DNA of 64,000 bases from positions 228,040 to 292,039 of the forward strand of contig NZ_QDAE01000002.1 in assembly GCF_003075455.1 (NCBI RefSeq), written 5' to 3'. The notes below the pieces were generated by a model. That model was not told the DNA's origin. It was given only the letters and a program-made list of their open reading frames with translations, and ran no database searches. Within the stretch, counting starts at the first letter, position 1. Each line of letters opens with the position of its first letter. This document shows positions 9,077 to 18,184 of the stretch, piece after piece. The position numbers and the translations under genes were made by a program. This stretch comes from Arthrobacter sp. Bz4 (lineage in GTDB: Bacteria; Actinomycetota; Actinomycetes; Actinomycetales; Micrococcaceae).

Positions 9077-9505
9077 GTTCGGTTCTGTGGAAGGCCTCGT
9101 GTCATGCCGCATAAGTGGATGCCTGCTGCCAGGATCCAGTCCGGTCCCGTGCATCGGAAAGGCGGGCCCACACGGGACGCCGGAAAGCGTCGTTGCTAGT
9201 GCAGCAACGACCGGATACCCGTAGATCGACCCTTATAGCTAGCGCGGCGCCCTCAAGTGGACTGAATGTTGCTGAATAACCGTCTTTTGGTGGAATACGG
9301 ATGGATACTGACGCGGGGACGCTCAAGTCGAGTTCGCCGCTCTCCTAAGACTGCAAAGATCACGAAGGAACCGATGCGATCCGAGTATGTCTTCCCACGC
9401 GGGGTGGGAAGATCCGACCATGGAAACCTCGCTACCAGTCGTCCCTGAGTTGGTTCGTATTCGAAGTTGTGACCCAGCCTGCGCATCCCAGGCCGGAAGA
9501 CAATT

Positions 9506-9519
9506 GTTCCACGTGAAAC
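9506..9519. promoter_or_regulatory. parS-like site, one mismatch
   Basis: The same one-base variant (GTTCCACGTGAAAC) as the site at 9063. Confidence 0.8.
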
Positions 9520-9808
9520 ATCTTCTCTGCCAGCTACAGGCTAAATAGGAGTCAAAGGGGCGCCAGCTGCCAGAAACCGCCAGAAACCCTAGCCATGATG
9601 GAACTCCCGCTAGCGTGGCGACCCCAGGTGTCGCTGATAAGCAACTTTCGGCCTGCGCGGAACCCAGTGCACCGGGTAGGTACAACAATCCCGTCAGGTG
9701 TGGGGAGAACCGCAGGGCAATATTAGGGACCCTTACGGCAGTTGTGTTTCCCCCCTGGGGAAGGACCCTCTGGGGCTTCTCGTCTAGACCTCACTTCTCG
9801 CTAGCTGC

Positions 9809-9822
9809 CGTCCACGTGAAAC
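9809..9822. promoter_or_regulatory. Degenerate parS half-site
   Basis: CGTCCACGTGAAAC keeps the CACGTG core and the right arm but has three mismatches in the left arm. It lies 30 bases from a perfect parS at 9839, so it may be an auxiliary or decayed site. Confidence 0.45.
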
Positions 9823-9838
9823 GTCGGAGGGGACGGTC

Positions 9839-9852
9839 GTTTCACGTGAAAC
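9839..9852. promoter_or_regulatory. parS centromere site
   Basis: Perfect GTTTCACGTGAAAC palindrome in the gene-free region. Confidence 0.92.
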
Positions 9853-10140
9853 GACACCGTGCGGCGCCTTGGTACTCCAGAGCGCTCGGAGCGAAGTGAC
9901 CGGGAGTCAATTCAGAAACGCTAGACGCTGCATCAGGGCGGAAGAACTGTCGGCGAATGCGAACGCGGCCAGAGATGAGGCGTGAAGTTGTCGTATGATG
10001 ACCATTGCCCACTATTCGGCTGGTTGTGGATCGAATTGGACTAGGGCAGCTTCGAACACAACAAGAACACCCTCATGTTCTGTGTCTCAGTCCGGGAGAA
10101 GCTGCCGAATGTGCAGCCTATCGGTGACTAAAGGACGGCT

Positions 10141-10154
10141 GTTTCACGTGAAAC
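10141..10154. promoter_or_regulatory. parS centromere site
   Basis: Perfect GTTTCACGTGAAAC palindrome, 130 bases from the next perfect site. Confidence 0.92.
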
Positions 10155-10270
10155 CGAAGATTCCTGCCCCGGACCAGCAACGTTGTACAACAGCGCTCAC
10201 AATAGGGGCAAAGTGCTACCGATTCAGCAAGGTTATGGACAGCACACGGCAACCATGGCTAATCTGACCT

Positions 10271-10284
10271 GTTTCACGTGAAAC
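10271..10284. promoter_or_regulatory. parS centromere site
   Basis: Perfect GTTTCACGTGAAAC palindrome. Confidence 0.92.
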
Positions 10285-10519
10285 CTGCCGCCCTGCGGAT
10301 CTATGTATCCAGCCCGTCCATGAGGTCCACTGCACAAAAGGGGGCCTGTCACGCCTGATATCTGAAAGTCCTGGCTACATTTTGGGGGCAAATTGGCACT
10401 GAGACACACAGAGTCTTGCCCCGCCCAGATGGAGATCTCTTGATTTTTCTAACCCAATTCCCAAGGCACTACCCGAAACATCCAACTCTGTTGGGCAACC
10501 TTTACCGCCTTGCTGACAT

Positions 10520-10533
10520 GTTTCACGTGAAAC
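10520..10533. promoter_or_regulatory. parS centromere site
   Basis: Perfect GTTTCACGTGAAAC palindrome, 28 bases beyond the parB stop codon. Confidence 0.92.
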
Positions 10534-10561
10534 AGCGCATATCTAGCCCGGATATCTCGGC

Positions 10562-11926
10562 CTAGGAGGCCCCCGAGGTACCGAGAACTCCCATAATGCG
10601 GTTGAGGTCGTCGACGCTGGCGAATTCGATGCTGACCTTCCCCTTACGGGCGCCCAGGGTGATCTTGACGCTGGTGTCAAGACGGTCTGAGAGGGAGGAT
10701 GCTAGATAATCCAATCGTTCATGCCGGGCTCCGGCGCGTGGCGTGTTCGGCTTCACCGGGCGGCGCAGCCCATCGTTCATTGAGACGAGCTCTTCCGTGG
10801 TGCGCACGGACAATCCCTCAGCGACGATCTTCTGAGCCAGCTTCTCCATTTCAATCTGATCGCCTAATCCAAGCAAGGCCCGAGCATGTCCGGCCGAGAT
10901 AACGCCAGCAGCAAGGCGCCTCTGGACTAGCGGTGGCAACTTCAGCAGACGGAGGGTGTTCGATATTTGCGGGCGCGAGCGACCAATGCGTTCTGCGAGT
11001 TCGTCATGAGAACAACCAAAATCGTCCAGCAATTGCTGATATGCTGCAGCTTCTTCAAGTGGATTGAGTTGACTACGGTGCAAGTTCTCCAGGAGGGCAT
11101 CCCTGAGGAGATCGTCGTCGGTCGTCGATCGGATGATTGCCGGCACCACTGCAAAGCCAGCTTCTCTGGTTGCGCGCCAGCGCCGTTCACCCATGACGAG
11201 CTCGTAGGGCTGTTCCCCACCCTCCGTCGAAGGGCGGACAACAATGGGCTGGAGCACTCCGATTTCGCGAATTGAGTTAACAAGTTCGGCCATCTCGTCG
11301 TCGTCAAAGACACTTCGAGGCTGTTTCCGATTCGCGTGGATGAGGTTCACGGGGATCTCGGCAAATGTCGCGCCAGGCACCGCGACCAAATTCGGGTCTG
11401 CTGGCTGCGGTGCTGTTTCACGTGAAACGTTCTCCGGAGTGCGGTCTGAATCCGCCTCTACAGAAGGGCTAGCGTCCTCCACCTCCACCACCTGATCTTC
11501 CAGCGGGCCGGAGGGTTCACCGACAGTGGGAATGTTTTCGGTCGTGAGATTAGACGAGGTGGGAGTAGACTCGACGACCGCGGGGGGCACCTCAACCGCT
11601 GTATCTTCTCCGGATTCCTCGGCTGCGCTTTCGCTGGCAACCCTTTTGGGAACCCGCGTGGCTTTCTTCACAGGCGTTCGTTTGGAGCCCCGGGTAGAGG
11701 CCGTAAGCGCATCCTTGTTGATTCCAGAAGCGGGTCGCTGTGAACGCGCAGACCCCGAGACGGAATCCTCCGCCTCCTCCCTGGGCGGTGCTGATGGGAA
11801 AAACAGATCAGCCGGCCGCCCGCTGCGCGGCGTCACAGAGTCTATCCCCGAGGTTTCTTCGTTCGACGGGGCGCTTGGAATGAGAGCTCCCAGTCCACGT
11901 CCCAATCCGCGTCGCTTTTCGACCAT
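10562..11926 (-). CDS. parB: Chromosome-partitioning protein ParB
   Basis: ParB binds parS, spreads as a CTP-dependent clamp and loads the origin onto ParA and SMC. The 454-residue protein starts with the ParA-interaction motif [10 protein letters not shown]. An unusually long low-complexity linker rich in A, E, S and T (~20-170) follows, then the CTPase domain with G-E-R-R-W-R-A, the E-N-L-x-R-x-x-L-N-P-L-E-E segment, the HTH ([15 protein letters not shown]) and a C-terminal dimerisation domain. The linker explains the length above the usual ~300-330. A parS site lies inside the gene (11415). The gene follows parA in a leftward cluster with rsmG, khpB and yidC. Confidence 0.95.
   Translation of the reverse strand: MVEKRRGLGRGLGALIPSAPSNEETSGIDSVTPRSGRPADLFFPSAPPREEAEDSVSGSARSQRPASGINKDALTASTRGSKRTPVKKATRVPKRVASESAAEESGEDTAVEVPPAVVESTPTSSNLTTENIPTVGEPSGPLEDQVVEVEDASPSVEADSDRTPENVSRETAPQPADPNLVAVPGATFAEIPVNLIHANRKQPRSVFDDDEMAELVNSIREIGVLQPIVVRPSTEGGEQPYELVMGERRWRATREAGFAVVPAIIRSTTDDDLLRDALLENLHRSQLNPLEEAAAYQQLLDDFGCSHDELAERIGRSRPQISNTLRLLKLPPLVQRRLAAGVISAGHARALLGLGDQIEMEKLAQKIVAEGLSVRTTEELVSMNDGLRRPVKPNTPRAGARHERLDYLASSLSDRLDTSVKITLGARKGKVSIEFASVDDLNRIMGVLGTSGAS
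11415..11428. promoter_or_regulatory. parS site inside parB
   Basis: Perfect GTTTCACGTGAAAC within the parB linker coding sequence. It is read as V-S-R-E-T in the ParB frame. Confidence 0.92.
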
Positions 11927-12019
11927 GACCAGGTCCCTTCAAAAGTGCAGAGCAATCCGCATCGGGTGATTATTGATACCCACACTACTGCGGGAAGTGG
12001 TGAAACGGCTTGAGGCTAG

Positions 12020-12796
12020 CTATCCGCGCAGGGCGATTTCCGAAGCTGCTTCAAGGTAGGACAGAGCACCGCTCGAGGACGGGTCGTAAGTAATCACCGT
12101 CTGTTGGTAACTCGGCGCCTCAGAGATCCTGACCGAACGCGGTACGACGGCCTTCAAAACCTGTTTGGGAAAGTGCTCTCGCACCTCCGCAGCCACCTGC
12201 GCTGCAAGGTTTGTCCTACCGTCATACATTGTCAGCAGGATTGTAGATACCACTAACTCAGCATTGAGGTGCTTTTGGATCATCTCAATATTCTTCAGCA
12301 GTTGACTGAGACCCTCCAATGCATAATATTCGCACTGGATTGGTATCAGAACCTCCTTCGCGGCCACAAAGGCGTTTACCGTGAGGAGGCCCAGGCTTGG
12401 GGGACAGTCAATAAAGACATAGTCCAACCGTTCGTCACCACGGTCTTCGCGCTCCTGAGAGTAGAGGTCAATGGCCCGGCGCAGGCGCTGCTCCCTGGCC
12501 ACCAGCGATACCAGTTCGATCTCCGCGCCGGCAAGATGGATGGTTGCAGGAGCACAAAGGAGCTTCGGAACATCAGGACACGGGACTACGACTTCCCCGA
12601 GGGGGAGGTCATCGATGAGCACGTCATAGATACTGTCGACTTCTGCATGGTGCGGAATCCCCAGGGCCGTGGATGCATTGCCCTGAGGGTCGATATCGAT
12701 GACCAGCACATTCAGGCCCGCTGCCGCGAGTGCTGCGGCAATGTTGACAGTGGTCGTGGTTTTCCCCACGCCACCTTTTTGATTGCTCACCGTCAA
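12020..12796 (-). CDS. parA: Chromosome-partitioning ATPase ParA (Soj), ATPase domain
   Basis: ParA is the deviant-Walker ATPase that positions ParB-parS complexes. The deviant Walker A motif K-G-G-V-G-K-T-T begins at residue 7, Walker A' is D-I-D-P-Q-G-N-A-S-T, and Walker B is V-F-I-D-C-P-P-S-L-G. The frame opens only at a TTG (12796). In this frame, seven codons directly upstream (K-P-S-A-T-R-T) look like ParA sequence and are preceded by a stop codon (TAG). The expected N-terminal extension lies in another frame immediately upstream (12793-13119). A one-base deletion near 12821-12830 would explain this. If real, the cell makes an N-truncated ParA from TTG or the GTG at 12790; otherwise it is a sequence error. 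Confidence 0.9.
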   Translation of the reverse strand: MTVSNQKGGVGKTTTTVNIAAALAAAGLNVLVIDIDPQGNASTALGIPHHAEVDSIYDVLIDDLPLGEVVVPCPDVPKLLCAPATIHLAGAEIELVSLVAREQRLRRAIDLYSQEREDRGDERLDYVFIDCPPSLGLLTVNAFVAAKEVLIPIQCEYYALEGLSQLLKNIEMIQKHLNAELVVSTILLTMYDGRTNLAAQVAAEVREHFPKQVLKAVVPRSVRISEAPSYQQTVITYDPSSSGALSYLEAASEIALRG

Positions 12797-13119
12797 CGTG
12801 CGGGTAGCACTAGGTTTGGGAAGCTACGCCCGCTCAGTTTTTCCCTGCGACGGTTCTCGCTGGCCAACTCCCGTGCCAGGGGTGTGCTGTCGTCCATCGC
12901 GTCCATAACATTCCTTGGTGATGCGCTAGGGGTAATCGTTTGGGCAGGAACCGGTGCCGCCTGGGAACTGGACACCATAAAAGTGGTTTCACGTGAAACA
13001 ATTCCCATATTTGCCGGATCAGCAAACACTTCTGGTTGTATTTCGCCAAGAGTGACAGCTAACTGCGACCCTGCTGATAGCAAGGATTGACTTCGCTTCG
13101 CAGCGTCTTTTGTTGTCAC
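12793..13119 (-). CDS. parA: N-terminal extension of ParA, separated by an apparent frameshift
   Basis: This 108-residue frame begins with GTG at 13119. Its C-terminal part (S-T-P-L-A-R-E-L-A-S-E-N-R-R-R-E-K-L-S-G-R) is the basic extension that I recall as preceding the ATPase domain in Arthrobacter-type ParA proteins. After G-R-S the frame shifts: its last residues are out of register, while the next frame continues with L-P-K-P-S-A-T-R-T-L-T-V into ParA. The true ParA start may be the GTG at 13119 or an internal methionine such as that at 13008. It contains an in-frame parS site. It is best treated as one broken or mis-sequenced gene with 12020-12796. Confidence 0.65.
   Translation of the reverse strand: MTTKDAAKRSQSLLSAGSQLAVTLGEIQPEVFADPANMGIVSRETTFMVSSSQAAPVPAQTITPSASPRNVMDAMDDSTPLARELASENRRREKLSGRSFPNLVLPAR
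12986..12999. promoter_or_regulatory. parS site inside the parA N-terminal region
   Basis: Perfect GTTTCACGTGAAAC, read as V-S-R-E-T in the N-terminal ParA frame, the same peptide as at the parB site. Confidence 0.92.
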
Positions 13120-13238
13120 GCAGGATAACTCGCTTTCAGCATTCCGGGGTCGGTCCTACTTCTAGAGTACCGGTCACTGGCTCGAACGAACCTCGGGACA
13201 AGCGCTATTGGTGAAGATTCGAAGGGGCTGTAAGCAGA

Positions 13239-13871
13239 CTACCCAACGGTGATACGGACGACCGTAGTTGGTTGGTCCAATACTCCGGCACCGACCTGTA
13301 CTACAGAGGTATTCCGGCCACCAAGCTTCCGGATCAGTTTCGCGGCCTTTTTGACTTCCTCAGCAGCACTTTGTCCCTTGATCGCCAACACCTGACCGCT
13401 TCCAGCCAGAATGGGAATCGTCATTGTCGCAAGGCCCCCCAGCGCGGATACGGCCCGAGCAGTAACGACGGTTGCCGAGACCTTCCCTACAGCCTCCTCC
13501 GCGCGTCCGCGAAACACCTTGACATTGTCAAGACCTAGATCGGCGACTACCTCATTGAGCCAGGTGACACGACGCTCGAGTGGCTCGATAAGGGTGAAGG
13601 ACAAGTCGGGGCGGGCGATAGCCAACGCTATGCCAGGCAATCCGGCACCGCTGCCGACATCTGCCACCACAGCCCCTGCTGGGAACAGTTCGGCAGTCAC
13701 TGCACAATTCAAGACGTGGCGGCTCCATAACCGTGGAACCTCTCGCGGTCCCAGCAGACCACGTTCAATACCGGTCGTCGCCAGATGCTCTACGAAGCGC
13801 TCAGCCAAGCCGAGGCGGTCACCGAAGATTGATCGGGCAGCTGCAAGTTCTGATTCACTAATTTCCACCAT
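13239..13871 (-). CDS. rsmG: 16S rRNA (guanine-N7) methyltransferase RsmG
   Basis: RsmG methylates the G527-equivalent position of 16S rRNA using S-adenosylmethionine. The 210-residue protein has the cofactor-binding motif V-A-D-V-G-S-G-A-G-L-P-G near residue 70 and the T-A-R-A-V-S segment near residue 135, both characteristic of RsmG/GidB. ATG 13871 is preferred because the protein aligns from M-V-E-I-S-E; the upstream 44 codons overlap khpB and look unrelated. It sits between khpB and parA, the usual order. Loss of this gene gives low-level streptomycin resistance in other bacteria; here it looks intact. Confidence 0.93.
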   Translation of the reverse strand: MVEISESELAAARSIFGDRLGLAERFVEHLATTGIERGLLGPREVPRLWSRHVLNCAVTAELFPAGAVVADVGSGAGLPGIALAIARPDLSFTLIEPLERRVTWLNEVVADLGLDNVKVFRGRAEEAVGKVSATVVTARAVSALGGLATMTIPILAGSGQVLAIKGQSAAEEVKKAAKLIRKLGGRNTSVVQVGAGVLDQPTTVVRITVG

Positions 13872-13896
13872 CAGGTATGCCTCGACTCCCGGATTC

Positions 13897-14454
13897 CTAG
13901 GAATCCGCCGGTGAGACAACGATATGCCGCCCGGACCCTTCACCTTCCGACTCGCTGATCGAGCCGAGCTCCGCGACCACATCATGAACGATCTTGCGCT
14001 CATATGCAGACATAGGCTCCAGGGCGACCTCCTCGCCCGATTCCTTGGCCTTGTTCACCGCATCCACCGCAATGGTGCGTAGCTCTTTGCCCCGCACCTC
14101 ACGGAACCCGTCAATATCGAGCACCAGTCGTGACCGGTTGTCCGTCGATGTGAGAACCGAGAGCCGAGCCAGTTCCTGCAGAGCCTCCAACACCTCACCA
14201 TCTTTTCCAACCAAACCGCTTAGTGCGCCACCGTCTGGATCCTCGGAGACGATAGAGATGTAGGTACGCCCGTTCCGAACCTCAATGTCGATATCTCCGT
14301 CGATATCGGCGATGTCCAGTAGCTCCTCCAGGTAATCCGCTGCAACATCACCCTCATCCTCGAGCCGACTGATAGTTGCCGATGAATCACCGGCCTCGCC
14401 AGCTGAGTCGACCACTTCTTCCACGCCGTCCGCCGGTGCACTCTCAGCTGTCAT
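13897..14454 (-). CDS. khpB: KH/R3H RNA-binding protein KhpB (Jag)
   Basis: This is a cytoplasmic RNA-binding protein linked to cell-elongation control in Gram-positives. The 185-residue sequence has an acidic N-terminal stretch (~1-45), a KH-type domain containing G-L-V-G-K-D-G-E-V-L-E-A-L-Q (~85-100) and a C-terminal R3H domain with the M-S-A-Y-E-R-K-I-V-H segment. Its start overlaps the yidC stop as ATGA, so it is coupled to yidC, as is usual in this cluster. Confidence 0.9.
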   Translation of the reverse strand: MTAESAPADGVEEVVDSAGEAGDSSATISRLEDEGDVAADYLEELLDIADIDGDIDIEVRNGRTYISIVSEDPDGGALSGLVGKDGEVLEALQELARLSVLTSTDNRSRLVLDIDGFREVRGKELRTIAVDAVNKAKESGEEVALEPMSAYERKIVHDVVAELGSISESEGEGSGRHIVVSPADS

Positions 14455-15413
14455 TTTTTCTTCCTGTTCTTACGCTGGGGCTGTGTGCGCTGACCCTTGG
14501 TCTCAATGACCTCTTCAGACGCTGGATCGGCGTTCTTCTCGCCAAGCAGGGGGGTCATCGGAAGCCCCTTCTTCGCACGTCGCTCGGCAAGCGCCTTCGC
14601 CGCAGGCGACCCTGGAGTGGGCATTTTTCGGATCACATAGAACTGCTGAGCCATCGTCCAGATGTTGGTCGTGGTCCAGTAAATAAGCACGCCAATCGGA
14701 AAGTTGATACCGCCAATACCAAACACCAAAGGCAGGATGTACAGCATGAGCTTTTGCTGACGCATAAAGGGGCTTTGCATTGCCTCTTCAGACATGTTCT
14801 TCGCCATGATCTGTTTTTGCGTTATGAACTGTGACCCGGTCATCGCCAAAATCATGATCACCGACAGAATGATCACGCTGACGTTCGCGTTGTCCCCAAA
14901 GCTGCCCAGGAACGTGGACGAAAGAGGTGCGCCGAATATTGATGCGTCATCGAACTGCCGGACTTCTTCGGTGGTCATGGCACCGATTGTTTCCCCAGTC
15001 TCGGATGCCTTGGACACACCGTTGAGCACCGTGAAAAGTGCAAAGAAGAACGGCATCTGGATCAGGATGGGGAGACAGGCCGCGAACGGGTTGGTGCCAT
15101 GCTTCTTATACAGCGCCATCTGCTCTTGGGTCATCGCCTGCCGCGACAGCTGGTCTGTTTTACCCTTGTATTTCTTCTGCAGTTTCCTCAGATCAGGCTG
15201 GAGTGCCTGCATGCCGCGCTGAGCTTTAATCTGTTTGACGAAAACTGGGATGAGGGCCGCACGGATCACCACCACGAGACCCACGATGGACAGGGTCCAG
15301 GTCCAGCCAGACGCCGCGTCCATGCCGAGGAAGGTGAAGCCGTCGTGGAAGAACGTCATGATCCACGACACCAACCACTGGAACGGGAAGAGGATCGTAT
15401 TGAAGAAGTCCAT
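14451..15413 (-). CDS. yidC: Membrane protein insertase YidC
   Basis: YidC inserts and folds membrane proteins with or without SecYEG. The 320-residue protein begins M-D-F-F-N-T-I-L-F-P with a first membrane helix. The conserved core follows, with the R in V-V-I-R-A-A-L-I-P-V-F that lines the hydrophilic groove, then further helices and a basic C-terminal tail rich in K/R (K-N-R-K-K-K). ATG 15413 has a GAGGAG ribosome-binding site; an earlier in-frame start lies inside yidD. It is followed by khpB with an overlap. Confidence 0.94.
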   Translation of the reverse strand: MDFFNTILFPFQWLVSWIMTFFHDGFTFLGMDAASGWTWTLSIVGLVVVIRAALIPVFVKQIKAQRGMQALQPDLRKLQKKYKGKTDQLSRQAMTQEQMALYKKHGTNPFAACLPILIQMPFFFALFTVLNGVSKASETGETIGAMTTEEVRQFDDASIFGAPLSSTFLGSFGDNANVSVIILSVIMILAMTGSQFITQKQIMAKNMSEEAMQSPFMRQQKLMLYILPLVFGIGGINFPIGVLIYWTTTNIWTMAQQFYVIRKMPTPGSPAAKALAERRAKKGLPMTPLLGEKNADPASEEVIETKGQRTQPQRKNRKKK

Positions 15414-15426
15414 AGCTATTTGCTCC

Positions 15427-15774
15427 TCAGGCCGCCGAGCGGCTTTCGTCATCAGCGGGAATCACAGGATGATTCAGCACAACAATTTTGGGTATTTTTC
15501 CGTCCGGGAACGATCTTCCGCCGGCAGGCACGTGATCCACCCCGCCGTCGTTCCAGGGATGGCAGCGGCAGATCCGACGAACGGCAAGACTGCCGCCCTT
15601 GACCGCTCCATGGACCGTCACTGCTTCCAGCGCGTAGGCGGAGCAGGAGGGGAAAAATCTACAGACCTGGCCATATAGCGGGGAAATAACCACCCGATAA
15701 GCCTTCAAAACAGCGATCATCGCGTTCCCGGGGAATTCACGGAACAGCGAAACGCCAGAGGCAGCCGTGGTCAT
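15427..15774 (-). CDS. yidD: Membrane protein insertion efficiency factor YidD
   Basis: This small protein assists YidC-dependent insertion. The 115-residue sequence contains the family signature Y-R-x-x-I-S-P-L-Y-G-x-x-C-R-F-x-P-S-C-S-x-Y-A, interrupted here only by normal variation, and the C-R-C-H-P-W motif. The C-terminal ~25 residues are unconserved. The start overlaps the rnpA stop (ATGA). Confidence 0.93.
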   Translation of the reverse strand: MTTAASGVSLFREFPGNAMIAVLKAYRVVISPLYGQVCRFFPSCSAYALEAVTVHGAVKGGSLAVRRICRCHPWNDGGVDHVPAGGRSFPDGKIPKIVVLNHPVIPADDESRSAA

Positions 15775-16124
15775 GTGCTGCCTCTCTTCCTGCTGGATGC
15801 CGAATCAAGTGCCCGGTCGAAGTCACTAGCGAGCTGACTCCAGGTTGCATCAGCGGCAGGCGGCAGCGCTCGAACCACCACCGCCAATCCACTGGAATGC
15901 CGGGATAAGGCTGACGCAGCCATTTGTCTTAGTCTCCTCTTAACGAGGTTTCGTGTCACTGCGTTCCCCACGCCCTTTGAGACGATGAACCCGAACCTGC
16001 TGGGTTCATCTGCGGAGGTAGTTACCGCATATAACACCAAGTTCCGGCGCCCAGAGCGGGAGCCGGAACGTACGGTATAGGTGAAGTCGGAGGCCGTTCG
16101 GACCCTGTTGATTCGAGTCAACAT
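15771..16124 (-). CDS. rnpA: Ribonuclease P protein component
   Basis: This is the protein subunit of RNase P, which with the rnpB RNA removes tRNA 5' leaders. It is 117 residues and basic. The RNR-type motif region reads [14 protein letters not shown], matching the family core. It lies 82 bases downstream of rpmH in the standard rpmH-rnpA-yidD-yidC order. Confidence 0.94.
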   Translation of the reverse strand: MLTRINRVRTASDFTYTVRSGSRSGRRNLVLYAVTTSADEPSRFGFIVSKGVGNAVTRNLVKRRLRQMAASALSRHSSGLAVVVRALPPAADATWSQLASDFDRALDSASSRKRGST

Positions 16125-16206
16125 GTCAAAGTGTCCGAACCGGCCGGGTTGCCGTGGCGTTATGTATCGCCTGGCGAACCCACGTCTTCAAGCTAGCTGG
16201 GGCTGC

Positions 16207-16344
16207 TTATGCTGACAGCTCGGTGCGGCCTTTGCCGCGGCGCGCTGAAAGGATGGCTCGGCCGGCGCGTGTGCGCATCCGAAGGCGAAAACCGTGCTTC
16301 TTAGCCCGGCGGCGGTTATTCGGCTGAAAGGTCCGCTTGCTCAC
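16207..16344 (-). CDS. rpmH: 50S ribosomal protein L34
   Basis: This 45-residue, very basic ribosomal protein is read from GTG at 16344: [20 protein letters not shown] at the N-terminus and G-K-G-R-T-E-L-S-A at the end. It is essentially the canonical L34. It is divergent from dnaA, and the 433 bases between them carry DnaA boxes. Confidence 0.97.
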   Translation of the reverse strand: MSKRTFQPNNRRRAKKHGFRLRMRTRAGRAILSARRGKGRTELSA

Positions 16345-16777
16345 TGTATTTACTCCAAGACAATCTTAGGATGCGTCCGGTCCGTTGCTACAAGGGGGAA
16401 GAACAGACTGGCGATTCGACGTTTTGATATCTGCGGCTGATGCAGAGGCCAGCGGGTTTGTTTGATCGTCGATCAATTCGCAGGCATGCAGAATGCAGAC
16501 ATATAGGACTACATAACGTTAGGCGACTGCACACAGGCCAGTCAAACCGAGCGGCAGGGAGAGGTCGAGGGCTAAATCCACAAATCTGTGGACAACCTTG
16601 GTTAAGGCCCCATCTCACGGGCCGGCGAGGGCCCTAAAGCACACCCGCTCAGCCCCGTAGACCAGCTATCTTCTCCAGTACCCATCCTCTAGTCTTGCCC
16701 AAGGGTCGTTTATCCACCAGCTGTGCATAACTCTGTGGATGAGGGCCGTTTTCGATGGACATGGTGGAGAGGTATTT
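16345..16777. promoter_or_regulatory. rpmH-dnaA intergenic region with DnaA boxes
   Basis: This is the left part of the origin region and holds the promoters of rpmH (leftward) and dnaA (rightward). DnaA-box-like 9-mers lie at 16574-16582 (two mismatches), 16587-16595 (TGTGGACAA), 16710-16718 (TTATCCACC), 16722-16730 (TGTGCATAA, head to head with the previous box) and 16734-16742 (TGTGGATGA). The last group sits just before the dnaA start, which suggests DnaA autoregulation. No credible gene is present. Confidence 0.75.
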
Positions 16778-18184
16778 GTGGGCCCGGACGAGATTAATGA
16801 TGTAGGGAGTTCCTGGCGCAAGGTCATTCGCACCCTGGAACACGATGAGAGGGTCACGCCCAGACAGCGAGGATTCGTTGTACTGGCCCAGGCTCAAGGG
16901 TTGATCGGGACTACCCTCCTGGTCGCAGTCCCGAACGAACTGACCCGTGAGGTTCTCCAGACCCACCTGAAGGCTGCCCTGGACGAGGCGCTGCGGGAAG
17001 TGTTCCGTGAGGATTTGCAGTGCGCTTTCGTTATCGACCCCGAACTCACACCTGTCGAGGTTGACGAGAGCGAGCCAGTACAGACCGCAGAACCAGCCAG
17101 GGAAGAGGCCAAGCCCGCGCCAACCCTGCCGAGCAACTCTCACGAGTTCGGTCGTCTCAACCCGAAGTATGTCTTCGATACCTTCGTGATCGGTTCGTCC
17201 AACCGGTTTGCCCATGCAGCAGCGGTAGCTGTTGCGGAGGCGCCCGCCAAGGCCTACAACCCCTTGTTCATCTACGGCGACTCAGGGCTCGGTAAAACCC
17301 ATCTCCTGCATGCCATCGGTCATTACGCCCGGCATCTCTACACAGGAATTCGGGTGCGCTACGTCAATTCGGAGGAGTTCACCAACGACTTCATCAACTC
17401 GATCCGCGATGACGAGGGCACAAGCTTCAAACAGACTTACCGGAACGTCGACATCCTCCTTATTGACGACATCCAGTTCCTCTCCGGTAAGGACCGCACC
17501 CAGGAAGAGTTCTTCCACACCTTCAATGCCCTCCACAATCACAACAAGCAAGTGGTCATCACCTCAGATCTACCCCCAAAACAGCTCTCAGGGTTCGAGG
17601 AACGGATGAGATCACGGTTTGAGTGGGGTCTGTTGACCGACATTCAGCCACCGGAGTTGGAAACCAGAATCGCCATTCTCCGAAAGAAGGCGATCAGTGA
17701 GGGAATGAGCGCTCCAGACGATGTGCTCGAGTACATCGCATCAAAAATCTCCACCAATATCCGGGAACTTGAGGGGGCGCTTATTCGCGTCACGGCCTTC
17801 GCCAGCCTGAATCGTCAACCAGTGGACGTGACACTCGCTGAGGTGGTTCTCAAAGATCTCATCACCGACGACGGCGCTCAAGAGATCACCTCCGCCGTGA
17901 TCATGGCCCAAACTGCCGACTACTTTCAGATCAGCATGGAGGAGCTCTGCAGTAAATCCCGTACCCGGACTCTCGTGACCGCGCGGCAGATCGCAATGTA
18001 TCTCTGCAGGGAGCTCACCGACATGTCACTCCCAAAGATTGGCCAGGAGCTGGGAGGTCGCGATCACACCACAGTGATCCACGCCGACCGGAAGATCCGT
18101 GAGCTCATGGCCGAACGCCGCGCAATCTTCAATCAGGTCACCGAACTGACCAACAGGATCAAACATCGCCGGAAAGACGCCTAA
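16778..18184 (+). CDS. dnaA: Chromosomal replication initiator DnaA
   Basis: DnaA binds DnaA boxes at oriC and opens the duplex. The 468-residue protein has domain I (~1-90), a short acidic/proline linker, an AAA+ domain with Walker [10 protein letters not shown] near residue 167 and Walker B L-L-I-D-D near 228, and domain IV with the signature [11 protein letters not shown] near 426. I chose GTG 16778 because a GGAGAGG site sits five bases upstream. The alternative ATG at 16739 would lie inside a DnaA box and adds an unconserved stretch. Confidence 0.96.
   Translation: MGPDEINDVGSSWRKVIRTLEHDERVTPRQRGFVVLAQAQGLIGTTLLVAVPNELTREVLQTHLKAALDEALREVFREDLQCAFVIDPELTPVEVDESEPVQTAEPAREEAKPAPTLPSNSHEFGRLNPKYVFDTFVIGSSNRFAHAAAVAVAEAPAKAYNPLFIYGDSGLGKTHLLHAIGHYARHLYTGIRVRYVNSEEFTNDFINSIRDDEGTSFKQTYRNVDILLIDDIQFLSGKDRTQEEFFHTFNALHNHNKQVVITSDLPPKQLSGFEERMRSRFEWGLLTDIQPPELETRIAILRKKAISEGMSAPDDVLEYIASKISTNIRELEGALIRVTAFASLNRQPVDVTLAEVVLKDLITDDGAQEITSAVIMAQTADYFQISMEELCSKSRTRTLVTARQIAMYLCRELTDMSLPKIGQELGGRDHTTVIHADRKIRELMAERRAIFNQVTELTNRIKHRRKDA

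Larger units (their letters stand above)
8577..10561. other. Gene-free parS-rich region between trxA and parB
   Basis: About 2 kb without a credible gene. The open frames here (for example 8661-9059 minus and 9615-9899 plus) have unstructured, low-information translations, no ribosome-binding site of note and no family motif. The stretch contains eight parS-like elements, listed separately. Short CTAGC-containing motifs recur, but I see no terminators, RNA genes or long repeats. In Mycobacterium this interval holds genes such as cwlM, which is absent here. The region most likely serves as a centromere; decayed former genes are possible. Confidence 0.6.

Noticed and set aside
9615..9899. 94-codon plus-strand frame containing parS sites
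   Set aside because: The two parS-type sites and low-information translation indicate chance openness in GC-rich DNA.
16388..16637. Open frames on both strands between rpmH and dnaA
   Set aside because: They lie in the origin/promoter region, have no family motifs and overlap DnaA boxes.
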